From contig DASPIR010000023.1 of NCBI GenBank assembly GCA_035628995.1, positions 496,001 through 560,000 on the forward strand: 64,000 nucleotides of DNA, in the 5' to 3' direction. Made by a program: the position numbers and the translations under genes. Of this stretch, positions 47,193 through 56,144 are shown piece after piece. Under the pieces are notes generated by a model. The model made no database searches, had not been told where the DNA came from, and worked only from the letters and a program-made list of their open reading frames with translations. The stretch comes from Clostridia bacterium (GTDB taxonomy: Bacteria; Bacillota; Clostridia; Lutisporales; Lutisporaceae). How positions within the stretch are numbered: the first letter of the stretch is position 1; every line of letters starts with the position of its first letter.

Positions 47193-47231
47193 GGTTAAAG
47201 AACCATGAACTGAATGTTAATTGCATGTTAA
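47193..47231 (-). promoter_or_regulatory. Pho box before pstS
   Basis: On the minus strand TTAACA-N5-TTAACA-N5-TTCATG-N5-TTAACC, four hexamers at 11-bp spacing matching a Bacillus-type PhoP site. It lies between the phoR terminator and pstS. Confidence 0.85.
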
Positions 47232-47237
47232 GTGCAT

Positions 47238-47269
47238 AAAAAAAGAGCCGCATTGATTTGCGGTTCTTT
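47238..47269 (-). terminator. Terminator after phoR
   Basis: Minus-strand AAAGAACCGCA / TGCGGCTCTTT with loop AATCAA and a following T-run, immediately beyond the phoR stop. Confidence 0.9.
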
Positions 47270-47273
47270 ATGC

Positions 47274-49040
47274 CTACTTTGTCGGTAGTATTATTCTAAA
47301 CTCTGTACCTTTTCCTACTTCACTTTCAACCTCTATCTTTCCATTGAAGAGTATTACTATATGTTTCACTATTGCCAGTCCAAGGCCGGTGCCTCCCACC
47401 GTTCTGGATCTTGCTTTATCCACCCTGTAAAACCTTTCGAAAAGCCTTGGTATGTGCTGCTTGGGTATGCCAATTCCATTGTCCTTAACTTTAATCAATA
47501 TCTCACCCTGGCTAGCTTTATCTCCCAGGTTATATGCCTCTACAAGGACCTTCCCGTTCGCTGGAGTGTATTTGATGGCATTATCCACTAGATTTATCAG
47601 CATCTGTTTAAGCTGATCGGGATCACCAGTAAGATTATCTAGCCCTTCCTGAACATCAAGAGTAATCTCGATGTTTTTCTTTTCACTCTGGCTTTTCAGC
47701 ATAGATAATACTTGTTTTATCGTCTTCTCAACTTTAATTTCTTCCTTAACTGTCTTTACCTTTCTTTGCTCCAGTTCCGACAAGGATAATATATCGTTAA
47801 TAAGCCTGTAGAGCCTGTCTGCTTCATCCTCAATAATATTAAGGAATCTGACTGTATCCAGTTTATCTTCTATATCTCCCATTTTCAGTGTTTCTGCAAA
47901 GCCTTTTATAGATGTCAACGGGGTCTTAAGCTCATGGGAAACATTCGCAACGAACTCTGTTCGCATCCGTTCCAGCTTCCGGAGCTCGGTAATATCCTGA
48001 AGCGTAATGATGATTCCCTCAATATCACTTTTATCTGTCTGTTTAATTGGATTAGTATAAAACTTCAATACCTTTTCAACCGGGTCATCTATTGTAATCT
48101 CGGTATCAAAGAATTTTTTATCCTGCAGTATTGTTTTTAAATAGTTGTCTAGGGAATTGTTCCTTATAACCTGAAGAAGGTGCTTGCCAACCATATCTCT
48201 TCCAGTTATGTTAAGAAGCCTTTCCGCTGCATTATTTATGAAGAGCACCCTCTCTGCACTGTCTATTGCAATTATTCCATTAACCACACTGGACATAATG
48301 GCTTCCAGCTTTGTGTTCTTATCCTGCAGGCTCATAATGGTGTCATTCAGCTTGGATGCCATGTCGTTTATGGAATCGGCCAATATTCCTATTTCATCCC
48401 GTCCGGTTATATTTATCCGCTTACCGAAATCCCCTTTTGCTATTCTTGAAGCAGTAAATGTAATCTCTTTAATTGGCTTCGTTATATTCACAGCCATTTT
48501 ATAACCAAGCAGAGAAGCTATCAAAATACCTGCAATTACTGCAATAAAAACATTTACATACAGCTTATTAAGCAAAACATTTATTTGATACAAAGGCTTT
48601 GCCAGCCTCACAGCACCGATAATACTGCCATCCTTATAAATTGGCTGGGCTATGTACATTAAATCCACTTCAAGGGTACTGCTATACCTCTTAGACTTTC
48701 CAAGTTCTCCACTCAAAGCGGCTATAAACTCAGGCCTTCCTGCATGGTTTTCCATGGTAGAGTGATCCTTTTCTGTATCTATGATTACATTGCCCCGAAC
48801 ATCTATTATAGTGATTCTGGTATTGGTAGTCTGTTTTATCTTGTTAATGTAGTCTCCTGTATCGTTGCTGTCAATCAACCTTTCACCCACAAGCTCCCTA
48901 ACTAGGCCGGACTCAATAATAAGGCTCTCCTCAATGCTGTTGACAAGATTTCTTTCTACTATTCTTGCAGAAAATATTCCGCAGATAATTACTCCCAAAA
49001 GGAGTACTATTACGACATTAAAGAAAATCTTGCGCTGCAT
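47274..49040 (-). CDS. phoR: Phosphate-regulation sensor histidine kinase PhoR
   Basis: A 588-residue membrane kinase. TM1 (about 6-23), an extracellular sensor region (30-155), TM2 (about 160-180), a HAMP domain (185-235), a PAS domain (245-350), the HisKA helix FVANVSHELKTPLTSIKGFA with phospho-acceptor His369, and an ATPase domain with LINLVDNAIKYTP and GGTGLGLAIVKHIV. The start overlaps the phoP stop in TAATG. It phosphorylates PhoP when phosphate is scarce; the Pst cluster upstream supports the assignment over other PhoR-like kinases. Confidence 0.93.
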   Translation of the reverse strand: MQRKIFFNVVIVLLLGVIICGIFSARIVERNLVNSIEESLIIESGLVRELVGERLIDSNDTGDYINKIKQTTNTRITIIDVRGNVIIDTEKDHSTMENHAGRPEFIAALSGELGKSKRYSSTLEVDLMYIAQPIYKDGSIIGAVRLAKPLYQINVLLNKLYVNVFIAVIAGILIASLLGYKMAVNITKPIKEITFTASRIAKGDFGKRINITGRDEIGILADSINDMASKLNDTIMSLQDKNTKLEAIMSSVVNGIIAIDSAERVLFINNAAERLLNITGRDMVGKHLLQVIRNNSLDNYLKTILQDKKFFDTEITIDDPVEKVLKFYTNPIKQTDKSDIEGIIITLQDITELRKLERMRTEFVANVSHELKTPLTSIKGFAETLKMGDIEDKLDTVRFLNIIEDEADRLYRLINDILSLSELEQRKVKTVKEEIKVEKTIKQVLSMLKSQSEKKNIEITLDVQEGLDNLTGDPDQLKQMLINLVDNAIKYTPANGKVLVEAYNLGDKASQGEILIKVKDNGIGIPKQHIPRLFERFYRVDKARSRTVGGTGLGLAIVKHIVILFNGKIEVESEVGKGTEFRIILPTK

Positions 49041-49765
49041 TATCTTTCACCTTCACTTTTGAACCTATAGCCCACGCCTCGTATTGTTTCTATCATCTGA
49101 TTGCTGCCTTCCTCATCATTGATCTTCTGCCTTATATGCCTGATATGCACATCTACAGTCCTGGTTTCACCTACATAGTCATATCCCCATATTTTATCCA
49201 ACAGGAAGTCTCTTGTCAGTACTTTTCCTTTGTTTTCTATCAGCATCTTCAGAAGCTCAAACTCTTTAAGGGTCAGTACCAGCTTTTCACCGTTCTTAAG
49301 CACTTCATATTTCTCACTGTCGATTTCAATATCCCGTACTTTGAGTATCGTGCTGCTTTCCTTCCCATCCGCTTCTTCATTCCTGTCATCGCTGATTCTC
49401 CTCATCGCCGCTCTGATCCTTGCAATTAATTCCTTTATACTGAAGGGTTTTGTTATATAGTCATCAGCTCCAAGCTCTAAGCCCAATATTTTATCCAGCT
49501 CCTCACTTTTTGCAGTAAGCATAAATATGGGAACCTTTTTTGTTCTTTTATCCATCCTGAGCCTCTTGCATACCTCCAAGCCATCCATTCCGGGAAGCAT
49601 AAGGTCAAGCAGTATAAGGTCAGGCACATTGGCAATAGCCTCCTCCAGCCCGTCTATGCCATTATCGGAAACTACTACCTTGTATCCATTCTTCTCAAGG
49701 TTATACTTTATAAGCTCTTGAATGTTGGTCTCATCCTCAATTACAAGTATCCTCTGATTTATCAA
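49040..49765 (-). CDS. phoP: Phosphate-regulation response regulator PhoP
   Basis: A 241-residue OmpR-family regulator. The receiver domain has the acidic pair at Glu10-Asp11, phospho-acceptor Asp54 in LILLDLMLPGMDGLEVC and Lys in KPFSIKELIARIRA. The winged-helix domain has TLKEFELLKMLIENKG and VDVHIRHIRQKI. Initiation is at TTG with GGAGG seven bases upstream; no in-frame ATG fits the conserved start. It is expected to bind the two Pho boxes in this window. Confidence 0.94.
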   Translation of the reverse strand: MINQRILVIEDETNIQELIKYNLEKNGYKVVVSDNGIDGLEEAIANVPDLILLDLMLPGMDGLEVCKRLRMDKRTKKVPIFMLTAKSEELDKILGLELGADDYITKPFSIKELIARIRAAMRRISDDRNEEADGKESSTILKVRDIEIDSEKYEVLKNGEKLVLTLKEFELLKMLIENKGKVLTRDFLLDKIWGYDYVGETRTVDVHIRHIRQKINDEEGSNQMIETIRGVGYRFKSEGER

Positions 49766-49829
49766 GCATATTCCTCCCTCTTACTTTTGTCCAATGTATG
49801 ATACAATATTGCGCCGCTTATCGCCTTTT

Positions 49830-50657
49830 TCACCTTAGTTCCATTATTGCTGAAAGACTCCCCGTCCTGCCCTTATCTCTTCTGTACGAGAAAAACAAAT
49901 CCTCATTACACTTTGTACAATATCCGCTGATTGTTATATTTTCTTCGGGAACTCCCGCTTCTATAAGCATTTGCTTATTAATCTCCCATAAATCTATCTT
50001 GAACTTGTCATATCCAAAAGGCTTTATAAACTCGGCCCAGTTAGCAGATGCATTCCTGAACTCCTGTGCTACCTCAGGTCCAACCTCAAAGCAGTCCATC
50101 TCTATGGAAGGTCCTATCCCTACCAGGCAGTCTTTTGGCATAGTCCCGTACACCTCAGCCATTTGCTTTATTGTCTTTGCCCCTATTTTAAGCACTGTTC
50201 CCTTCCAGCCGGAGTGAGTAACTGCTATTGCCTTCTGCTTTGTATCAAGGAAGAAAAGCGGCACACAGTCAGCGTAGAAGGTTATCAGCGGTATCCCCGG
50301 AATATTGGTCATAAGTCCGTCTGTATTCTCAATATCGCTGGAAACAGTGATTCCTTTACCAATATCTTCTTCTGTGACAACCCTTATATTATCCTCATGA
50401 GTTTGTTTTGAGTGCACCAGCCTGGTATAGTCTATGTCTATCGCGCTGCACAACAGCTCAAGATTCCTGCGCACATTCTCTTCAGAATCTTCCTTTACTA
50501 GTGAGGTATTCAACGAATTGTATATTCCTTGACTTACACCGCCTACCCTGGTAGTAAAGCAGTGCTTCACCATCCCGGTCCTCTCAAAGGCTGGTATAGA
50601 AAGATAGACTAATTCCTCTTTATTTACTACTTCAAATGCTTCTTTTATTTCAACCAC
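49830..50657 (-). CDS. pgeF: Peptidoglycan editing factor PgeF / LACC1-family enzyme
   Basis: A 275-residue protein of the former DUF152/YfiH family. The copper/zinc-site residues are in VHSKQTHEDNIRV, FYADCVPLFFLD, VTHSGWKGTVLKI and the C-terminal ISGYCTKCNEDLFFSYRRD. Family members edit peptidoglycan precursors or have purine nucleoside phosphorylase and laccase-like activity. The GTG start at 50657 has AGAGG very close, so a slightly later start is possible. It follows the phoPR promoter region. Confidence 0.9.
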   Translation of the reverse strand: MVEIKEAFEVVNKEELVYLSIPAFERTGMVKHCFTTRVGGVSQGIYNSLNTSLVKEDSEENVRRNLELLCSAIDIDYTRLVHSKQTHEDNIRVVTEEDIGKGITVSSDIENTDGLMTNIPGIPLITFYADCVPLFFLDTKQKAIAVTHSGWKGTVLKIGAKTIKQMAEVYGTMPKDCLVGIGPSIEMDCFEVGPEVAQEFRNASANWAEFIKPFGYDKFKIDLWEINKQMLIEAGVPEENITISGYCTKCNEDLFFSYRRDKGRTGSLSAIMELR

Positions 50658-50786
50658 CTCTAGTTCAAAAATATACTTTAATGTTAATATTATTCCAGAC
50701 TTTTATCAATAGGGAAAAAGACTTAAAGGCAATGAGCGATAGGCGATGGGCAATAGGTTTGGGTATTCCTGTGGGGTCTGAGAATC

Positions 50787-50839
50787 GTAGGGGCGGGTTT
50801 CCATGCCCGCCAGTCGTAGGGGCGAACAGTGTCCGCCCG
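50787..50839. repeat. Pair of GTAGGGGCG-type palindromic repeats
   Basis: Two head-to-tail units: GTAGGGGCGGGTTTCCATGC plus CCGCC (50787-50811), and GTAGGGGCGAACAGTGTCCG plus CCCG (50816-50839). Each is a hairpin. Just before them lies an imperfect 14-bp tandem repeat (around 50731-50758). They sit in the 227-base gap before pgeF. Confidence 0.7.
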
Positions 50840-50852
50840 TGTGTGATACGGT

Positions 50853-50881
50853 GAAAAGAAAAAAGCCCTTCCTGGGCTTTT
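50853..50881 (-). terminator. Terminator after cysE
   Basis: Minus-strand AAAAGCCC AGGAA GGGCTTTT followed by TTCTTTTC, four bases after the cysE stop. Confidence 0.9.
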
Positions 50882-50884
50882 GAG

Positions 50885-51511
50885 CTATTTTACTCTGCTT
50901 TCAAGTTCTCTGATTCTCTTTTCAAGTTCTCTGATTTCATCTTCAAGAGGATCTGGAATATCAGTGTGGTTCAGATCTATATAAGTGTCATCAAGTCCAA
51001 CTCCTCTGACTACATGAGCCGGAACCCCCACAGCTGTGCTGTTTGGAGGTATGCATCTCACCACAACGGCTCCGGCTCCTATCTTGGCATTATGTCCTAT
51101 TGTGATGGGTCCGAGGATTTTAGCCCCTGAACCAATAGTAACATTATGCTCTATGGTAGGATGCCTCTTACCCTTGTCCTTTCCTGTCCCGCCCAGTGTA
51201 ACGCCCTGATACAGGGTTACATCGTTTCCTACCTCTGAAGTTTCACCTATAACTATTCCTGATCCATGATCAATAAAAAGCCTTCTTCCTATGGCAGCAC
51301 CGGGATGTATCTCAATTCCGGTAAAAAATCTGCTCATCTGTGAAAGCAGCCTTGCCAGAAGGAACACCTTCTTTCTGTACAAGCAGTTGGCAACCCTGTG
51401 GCAAATAACTGCATGCAAGCCGGGATAGCATAATATGACCTCCAAATAACTTTTAGCCGCCGGATCTCTTTCAAATATTGTTTTTATGTCTTCCTTTAGC
51501 TGTTTCAGCAT
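50885..51511 (-). CDS. cysE: Serine O-acetyltransferase
   Basis: Acetylates serine for cysteine synthesis. A 208-residue protein with an N-terminal helical part ([20 protein letters not shown]) and a left-handed beta-helix of hexapeptide repeats ([40 protein letters not shown]) ending in [12 protein letters not shown] at 51511 follows AAGGGTGG. It lies 14 bases after cysK; their products normally form the cysteine synthase complex. Confidence 0.96.
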   Translation of the reverse strand: MLKQLKEDIKTIFERDPAAKSYLEVILCYPGLHAVICHRVANCLYRKKVFLLARLLSQMSRFFTGIEIHPGAAIGRRLFIDHGSGIVIGETSEVGNDVTLYQGVTLGGTGKDKGKRHPTIEHNVTIGSGAKILGPITIGHNAKIGAGAVVVRCIPPNSTAVGVPAHVVRGVGLDDTYIDLNHTDIPDPLEDEIRELEKRIRELESRVK

Positions 51512-51525
51512 GATAACCACCCTTT

Positions 51526-52452
51526 TTATTCAAAATCTCTATACATATCTGTGCTTAGGTATCTTTCACCAGTATCATGGGCGAAGGTAAGCACGGTTTT
51601 TCCTTTGCCCAGCTCTTTAGCTTTCTGTAACGCCGCATAGACAGAAGCTCCTGTGGATATACCTGCCAGTATACCCTCCAGCTTTGCAAGCTGCAATGCT
51701 GTCTTTATGGCATTTTCATTTGATACCTTGACTATTCTATCTAGTATCTCCATATTCAAAACCTTGGGTACAAAACCTGCACCTATACCCTGAATCTTGT
51801 GGGGACCAGACTTTCCACCTGACAGTACCGGCGAATCCTCAGGCTCTACAGCAATTACTTCGATACCTTTATATGCTTGTTTCAATATATTCCCAACGCC
51901 AGTAATTGTTCCGCCTGTCCCTACTCCGCATACTACTGCATCCAGGCTGTCTCCCATTTGCTCAATTATCTCTTTTGCTGTCGTCTTCTCATGTGCCTGT
52001 GGATTTGCATAATTATCGAACTGCATTGGCAGGAAGTAGTCAGGATTTGCTTCTGCAAGCTCCTTAGCTTTATCAACAGCGCCCTTCATTCCCAGCTGTC
52101 CCGTTGTAAGTATTATCTCCGCTCCAAAAACCTTCATTAGCTTTCTTCTCTCAATGCTCATAGTCTCAGGCATTACAAGAATTACCTTGTATCCCTTTGC
52201 TGCCGCTACCATTGCGAGTCCTATCCCTGTATTTCCGCTTGTAGGTTCTATTATTACCGAGTCCTTCCCAAGGAGTCCCTCTTCTTCTGCCTTCTCAATC
52301 ATATATAAAGCTATCCTGTCCTTTACGCTGCCTCCCGGGTTGAAATACTCAAGCTTTACATATATATCCGCCATTTCTTCATTTGTAAGTCTGTTTAGTT
52401 TTACTACCGGCGTTCCACCGATAAGTTCCATAATGCTTCCTGCCTTTTTCAT
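51526..52452 (-). CDS. cysK: Cysteine synthase A
   Basis: PLP enzyme converting O-acetylserine and sulfide to cysteine. The 308-residue protein shows the PLP lysine motif [11 protein letters not shown] (Lys44), [36 protein letters not shown] and [17 protein letters not shown] is one base before an ATG at 52458 and seven before the ATG at 52452, so the latter is chosen. A T-box leader lies upstream. Confidence 0.96.
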   Translation of the reverse strand: MKKAGSIMELIGGTPVVKLNRLTNEEMADIYVKLEYFNPGGSVKDRIALYMIEKAEEEGLLGKDSVIIEPTSGNTGIGLAMVAAAKGYKVILVMPETMSIERRKLMKVFGAEIILTTGQLGMKGAVDKAKELAEANPDYFLPMQFDNYANPQAHEKTTAKEIIEQMGDSLDAVVCGVGTGGTITGVGNILKQAYKGIEVIAVEPEDSPVLSGGKSGPHKIQGIGAGFVPKVLNMEILDRIVKVSNENAIKTALQLAKLEGILAGISTGASVYAALQKAKELGKGKTVLTFAHDTGERYLSTDMYRDFE

Positions 52453-52499
52453 TGTCATACCTCCATCTTTTAATTGGTGACATTCGCGATTTAAAATAA

Positions 52500-52734
52500 A
52501 AAACCCCTTTACACATACTCACATATGTATAAAGAGGCATATACTGCGATTCCACTCTTTCAATACTATAAAGGATACTATCATATCCCTGCACTATAAC
52601 GGGTGCTCCCGTCGTACCCTACTACAGTCTCACATGAGACTGGTTCAGTCAAAAGCTCCTGGATGCACTTTCGGCACATATCTCTGGCACTGTTTCAGCT
52701 GTCGGAATAATCCAACCCAGTGCCTCTCTGTAGA
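52500..52734 (-). ncRNA. T-box leader of cysK-cysE (probably Cys-specific)
   Basis: On the minus strand, downstream of a TATACT -10-like box (52741-52746), the leader contains ACAGAGAGGCACTGGGTTGG with a return arm CAGTGCC. The antiterminator core AGAGTGGAATCGC (52546-52558) is close to the T-box consensus AGGGTGGNACCGCG. A terminator stem CCTCTTTATACATATG / TATGTGTAAAGGGG ends in a T-run. A UGC triplet at 52665-52667 is a plausible Cys specifier. It fills most of the 393-base gap between cysK and the next gene. Confidence 0.8.
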
Positions 52735-52845
52735 AATATTAGTATACCTACACTTTCCAATCAAAGCCTTTATCTTAATTCCTACTACTTTACTATGCTA
52801 TAATCATAAATTATATTATTATTCGTGTCAAGTTATTTTTTTCAA

Positions 52846-53259
52846 TTATTCAACCATCAATACATTGTCAGGATCATAGGGCATTATGCGGTAATCCAAA
52901 CTGTCTGCTTCCAACCCCTCCATAAAAGAAATCAGCTCCCTAAGCCCTTTAGGATAAACATTCATTGTTTCATGCCTCAGACTGTATATTATCTCGTATG
53001 CCTTGCGGCTCTGAAATTCCTCCAACAGATCAAGCTTACCAGCCAGTTCGTATATTTCATGCAGCAGGTCAATATTTCTCCTATCTATGGCATAATCGGC
53101 AAAAAAGCTGAAAGCTAAAGCCGCGATACTCTTTTCATCCTCATCGATGCTTCTTCTCATAACATCCATTGTAATATCTATGTTATCCATAATATACGCA
53201 CAACCACTTCTTTTTGCTACCTCTCTTAAGCCTTCAAGTGCCTCATCTATCATGTCCAT
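52846..53259 (-). CDS. Conserved-looking helical protein, function unknown
   Basis: 137 residues, mostly amphipathic helices, with no membrane segment or cysteine cluster: MIDEALEGLREVAKRSGCAY, DEDEKSIAALAFSFFADYAI, LLHEIYELAGKLDLLEEFQS and a C-terminal DYRIMPYDPDNVLMVE. GGGAGGGG precedes two possible ATGs (53259 and 53253). The alternating helices could be a small repeat domain. It lies between the RemA-like gene and the cys T-box on the same strand. No family was recognised. Confidence 0.7.
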   Translation of the reverse strand: MDMIDEALEGLREVAKRSGCAYIMDNIDITMDVMRRSIDEDEKSIAALAFSFFADYAIDRRNIDLLHEIYELAGKLDLLEEFQSRKAYEIIYSLRHETMNVYPKGLRELISFMEGLEADSLDYRIMPYDPDNVLMVE

Positions 53260-53348
53260 TCCCCTCCCTTTAAATTTTGCAAGTCATAGAGCAACCTTGC
53301 AAATTTATGTATCCTGAACTGCCCCATGAAATAAATTTAGAATATTTT

Positions 53349-53729
53349 TTACTGTTTTACATCAAACTCAATCTCATGCTTTAGTATTTCCTCTATCCTT
53401 TTCTGTATCTTATCCAAATCCAAATCAGCTTCTTTTCTTATACTCTTCCGGAGCATTGGCCCAATCTGTTGTAAACTATCGTATATATCCTGCAGCAGCT
53501 CATAGGCTGCGGTTGCCTCCATTATTTCCCGAGGCACTTCCGAAATGTTCGCTATTATGGAATTCTCCGTCCTGGAGGCTATGATAGGATTCTCAAACTG
53601 ATCGACATAGACCTTCGTCCTTCTTCCCGGACCTCTGTCATCCTCAATAGGTTCCAATGCGACAATCTTATCAGAGCGCACATACTTCCCATATCCAAGG
53701 GGAACTATGGAATTTTCCCTTACAATCAT
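53349..53729 (-). CDS. RemA/DUF370-like protein with helical C-terminal extension
   Basis: 126 residues. The N-terminal 75 resemble the RemA (DUF370) fold: PLGYGKYVRSDKIVALEPIE, GRRTKVYVDQFENPIIASRT and ENSIIANI, including the Gly-Arg-Arg-Thr motif. Residues 75-126 form a charged helical tail (IQKRIEEILKHEIEFDVKQ) not found in RemA. RemA regulates matrix and osmoprotection genes by DNA binding in Bacillus. The resemblance is partial, so DNA binding is inference. AGGGTGACATTATG leads the gene. Confidence 0.6.
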   Translation of the reverse strand: MIVRENSIVPLGYGKYVRSDKIVALEPIEDDRGPGRRTKVYVDQFENPIIASRTENSIIANISEVPREIMEATAAYELLQDIYDSLQQIGPMLRKSIRKEADLDLDKIQKRIEEILKHEIEFDVKQ

Positions 53730-53897
53730 AATGTCACCCTCTTTTTTAGCTTATAGATATATTTTTTCTAAAAAGGCAATTACTATTCTCTATATCTCGA
53801 ATTATATAAATATCCCAGTTCAGTTTCATGAAATATCTTTTTAAATGTTTTTAATCAAAAGAAACACAATCCGTGATTTACACACATTCATTTTTCC

Positions 53898-53935
53898 AGC
53901 AAAGAAACACAGCTATTTGATTTCAGCTGTGTTTC
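53898..53935 (-). terminator. Terminator after the Dps-like gene
   Basis: Minus-strand GAAACACAGCT / AGCTGTGTTTC with a nine- or ten-base loop followed by TTTGC and an A/T-rich tract. The rest of the 224-base gap shows nothing else definite. Confidence 0.75.
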
Positions 53936-53953
53936 CTATAGTTATATTTACGA

Positions 53954-54694
53954 TTACTGAAGCTTGTTATTGGATTCTACTCTACCGTCCCCAGCTTTGT
54001 TGTATTCATCTGCCAAATGTGTCATTCCCCTGAATAAAGAGTCATCCTCCAATACGCTGTAGAGGTGATAGCCCAGATCTTCCCTATCTTTCAGTATTTC
54101 TTCCAAGGTCTCCACTGTACCATAGTCTTTAAGAACATGAGCTCGATCTATTTGCGTCCTCAGCATCTGCTGAATCACAAGCTCGTGTTCCAGGTCATTT
54201 CTTAGAAAATCCCTCATGCTATAACGCCCTTCAACCTCATGCTTAATATATGAAAGCTCGTGTTGAGTAATCGGATGTGCAGTCGGTACACCACCCAATC
54301 TTGTTACTCTTTCACCAACTTCATCTATATGCTTTTTTGTAACTTCTATGTGTTCATTTAAGAGCTCATGCAAGCTCAAAAACGATTCAGTACCTTCACT
54401 TAGCCAATGATGCTTGTTGTACTGGTGCAAAGCTATAGTAAGCGCACACTGGTGATCATCAAGCATAAGTGCCATTTCATTGCGCACTTCATATGGCAAA
54501 TTTATTCCTGCTCCCTCTTTCTTTACTGTCCTGGGCTCCTGGCGGAGAATCATATTATGATTTGTTACATGTCCGGGCATCTTGGGATTGAATCCTGACT
54601 TATCCAGGTTAAAAGTACCTTTGAAATTGTTAGCATTATTCGTTGCTGCCCTGAGGTCTTCTGGTGTAGTGTATACAGCGCCTGTTTTATCCAT
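53954..54694 (-). CDS. Dps / ferritin-like protein with long N-terminal extension
   Basis: A 246-residue protein. Residues 1-65 are a polar extension (DKTGAVYTTPEDLRAATNNA). The core starts about 70 with LHQYNKHHWLSEGTESFLSLHE, EHIEVTKKHIDEVGERVTRL and GGVPTAHP, matching the Dps helices and ferroxidase-region signature. Dps proteins oxidise and store iron and protect DNA. Ordinary Dps is 150-180 residues, so this form is long at both ends. AAGGAG lies ten bases before the ATG at 54694; earlier in-frame starts up to 54763 lack one. Confidence 0.78.
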   Translation of the reverse strand: MDKTGAVYTTPEDLRAATNNANNFKGTFNLDKSGFNPKMPGHVTNHNMILRQEPRTVKKEGAGINLPYEVRNEMALMLDDHQCALTIALHQYNKHHWLSEGTESFLSLHELLNEHIEVTKKHIDEVGERVTRLGGVPTAHPITQHELSYIKHEVEGRYSMRDFLRNDLEHELVIQQMLRTQIDRAHVLKDYGTVETLEEILKDREDLGYHLYSVLEDDSLFRGMTHLADEYNKAGDGRVESNNKLQ

Positions 54695-54818
54695 TGCTAA
54701 AACACTCCTTTTCATACTTTTACAAGATTTAACAAGCATATTATGTCCATTAACAGCAATCATTTATGTATGTTTTGAATTGAAATTACTGGCCCATGGC
54801 CGATTTATAATTATACTC

Positions 54819-55598
54819 TTATCTTCTTATCTCACTTCCACCTACCCCGTAGGCAAAGAACCGTCCTCGCTTGAAAGGTTTCAAGGTCGGTATTGGCATT
54901 CCTTCACTAAACACAATAAAGTTGACTCCATTGATACCGCTTAGCTTATCATAAATAGCATCATCCAAGGAAAAAACTATTTTATAATCATTGCCGCTTT
55001 CCTTATTCGCTCTGTTAGCCAGAAAGCTGTTAAGTTCACTTGTAATATATTGTGTAAGCAAAGCTTTTCTATCCTTTGATTCAAGACCAATATCCCCGGC
55101 CCTAACCCATATCCCGTTATGAATGTCATAAATCTGGTCGGACAAGGTAAACATGTAGCTCTTTCCCCTGTATTGTATTACATATTCCTTTTCCCCTGCC
55201 GAATCATAGGAATACCAATTATCATCAGCATCAGCTATCATAAGCCTGTCATAGCAGATTACAGCTTTCATAGGTATGAATCTCTTTAACTCTTTCTGCT
55301 TATCGGTATCGTTTATACTGAGGTTCCTAAAAAATAATCGGTAAAACCATTTAACAGCTTCTTCTTTATCAACAGCCACATTTCCACTGTCCTCCAATCC
55401 AACTCCATAACCCGTTCCCTGATTCAGAAGCATATCTCTGGAGTTGTAGGCCCTGTAACTTGCAGCCGCATTAGCTCCGGCATCCAGAGCTCTCTTGTAC
55501 CGCTCGGACATAATGTCTATATTGTCTGCTCCCTTTCCTATAAAAAATAAGCTCCAGGCACAAAACAGGAAAATAAGACTCCAGAAAAATGATTTCAT
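54819..55598 (-). CDS. Tad-cluster membrane-anchored protein (TadE/TadG-like, unclassified)
   Basis: 259 residues. One N-terminal hydrophobic helix (about 4-22: SFFWSLIFLFCAWSLFFIG) is followed by a large outward-facing domain with ALDAGANAAASYRAYNSRDM, RFIPMKAVICYDRLMIADAD and a C-terminal half ending GRFFAYGVGGSEIRR. The architecture, a single N-terminal anchor plus an extracytoplasmic domain, is that of minor Tad pseudopilins, but no motif proves it. It is the last gene of the operon, 23 bases after the preceding gene. Confidence 0.6.
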   Translation of the reverse strand: MKSFFWSLIFLFCAWSLFFIGKGADNIDIMSERYKRALDAGANAAASYRAYNSRDMLLNQGTGYGVGLEDSGNVAVDKEEAVKWFYRLFFRNLSINDTDKQKELKRFIPMKAVICYDRLMIADADDNWYSYDSAGEKEYVIQYRGKSYMFTLSDQIYDIHNGIWVRAGDIGLESKDRKALLTQYITSELNSFLANRANKESGNDYKIVFSLDDAIYDKLSGINGVNFIVFSEGMPIPTLKPFKRGRFFAYGVGGSEIRR

Positions 55599-55621
55599 AA
55601 TACCACTTCCGTATTATTAAA

Positions 55622-56068
55622 TTATTGTATATACACCGATGCTTTGGCGAAATACCTGATATCCGTCTCAACCCCCGACTTGGTGCCAAAAGGTGTAACC
55701 TCATACAACCGTCCTAAGGGGTGCTCATTCTTACTTTCAACATATATATTTATAATATCGTAACCTTCATACCGCAATTTTTTGTTCACAACCGCCATAC
55801 CGTCTATAATCTCTGGAATATCACTTGCACCAGTAAATTTTTCAGCAGTCACATTGATTTCAAATTCGCCGTACTTATAAAGCTTATTTTCCATCTCATC
55901 ATAGACAGAGTTATATAAGACGCCTTTCTTAGCAGCTACCTGGGTGTACTGATATACAATATTCTCAACTGCCTGCTGTCTTATTTTAAAGTCTCTGTCC
56001 AGGACAGCATGAAATGAATACCACATGAAGACTGGTATTACTAAAAGAGATGCCCAGAATTTTTCCAT
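55622..56068 (-). CDS. Tad-cluster small anchored protein, MEKFWA type, copy 2
   Basis: 148 residues: MEKFWASLLVIPVFMWYSFH is a hydrophobic N-terminal anchor with only a short cytoplasmic start. It is followed by VENIVYQYTQVAAKKGVLYN and a domain ending YFAKASVYIQ. It shares its first six residues with the gene upstream. The structure resembles a TadE-like pseudopilin, but no class III leader cleavage site (G/XXXXE) is evident. Confidence 0.65.
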   Translation of the reverse strand: MEKFWASLLVIPVFMWYSFHAVLDRDFKIRQQAVENIVYQYTQVAAKKGVLYNSVYDEMENKLYKYGEFEINVTAEKFTGASDIPEIIDGMAVVNKKLRYEGYDIINIYVESKNEHPLGRLYEVTPFGTKSGVETDIRYFAKASVYIQ

Positions 56069-56144
56069 ATATTAATTCTCCTTAATTTTGATAAGTATCA
56101 CCACTAAGAGCCTCTACCTCAGTAACTTTGATCCTTATTAATTG

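Noticed and set aside
52480-52500. TTCGCGATTT next to the T-box, resembling the two-hairpin repeat end
   Set aside because: Only seven bases match and no partner arm is present.
52379-52594. 71-codon minus-strand frame across the cysK start
   Set aside because: It overlaps the T-box terminator and the cysK coding start in another frame; the DNA is explained by the RNA leader.
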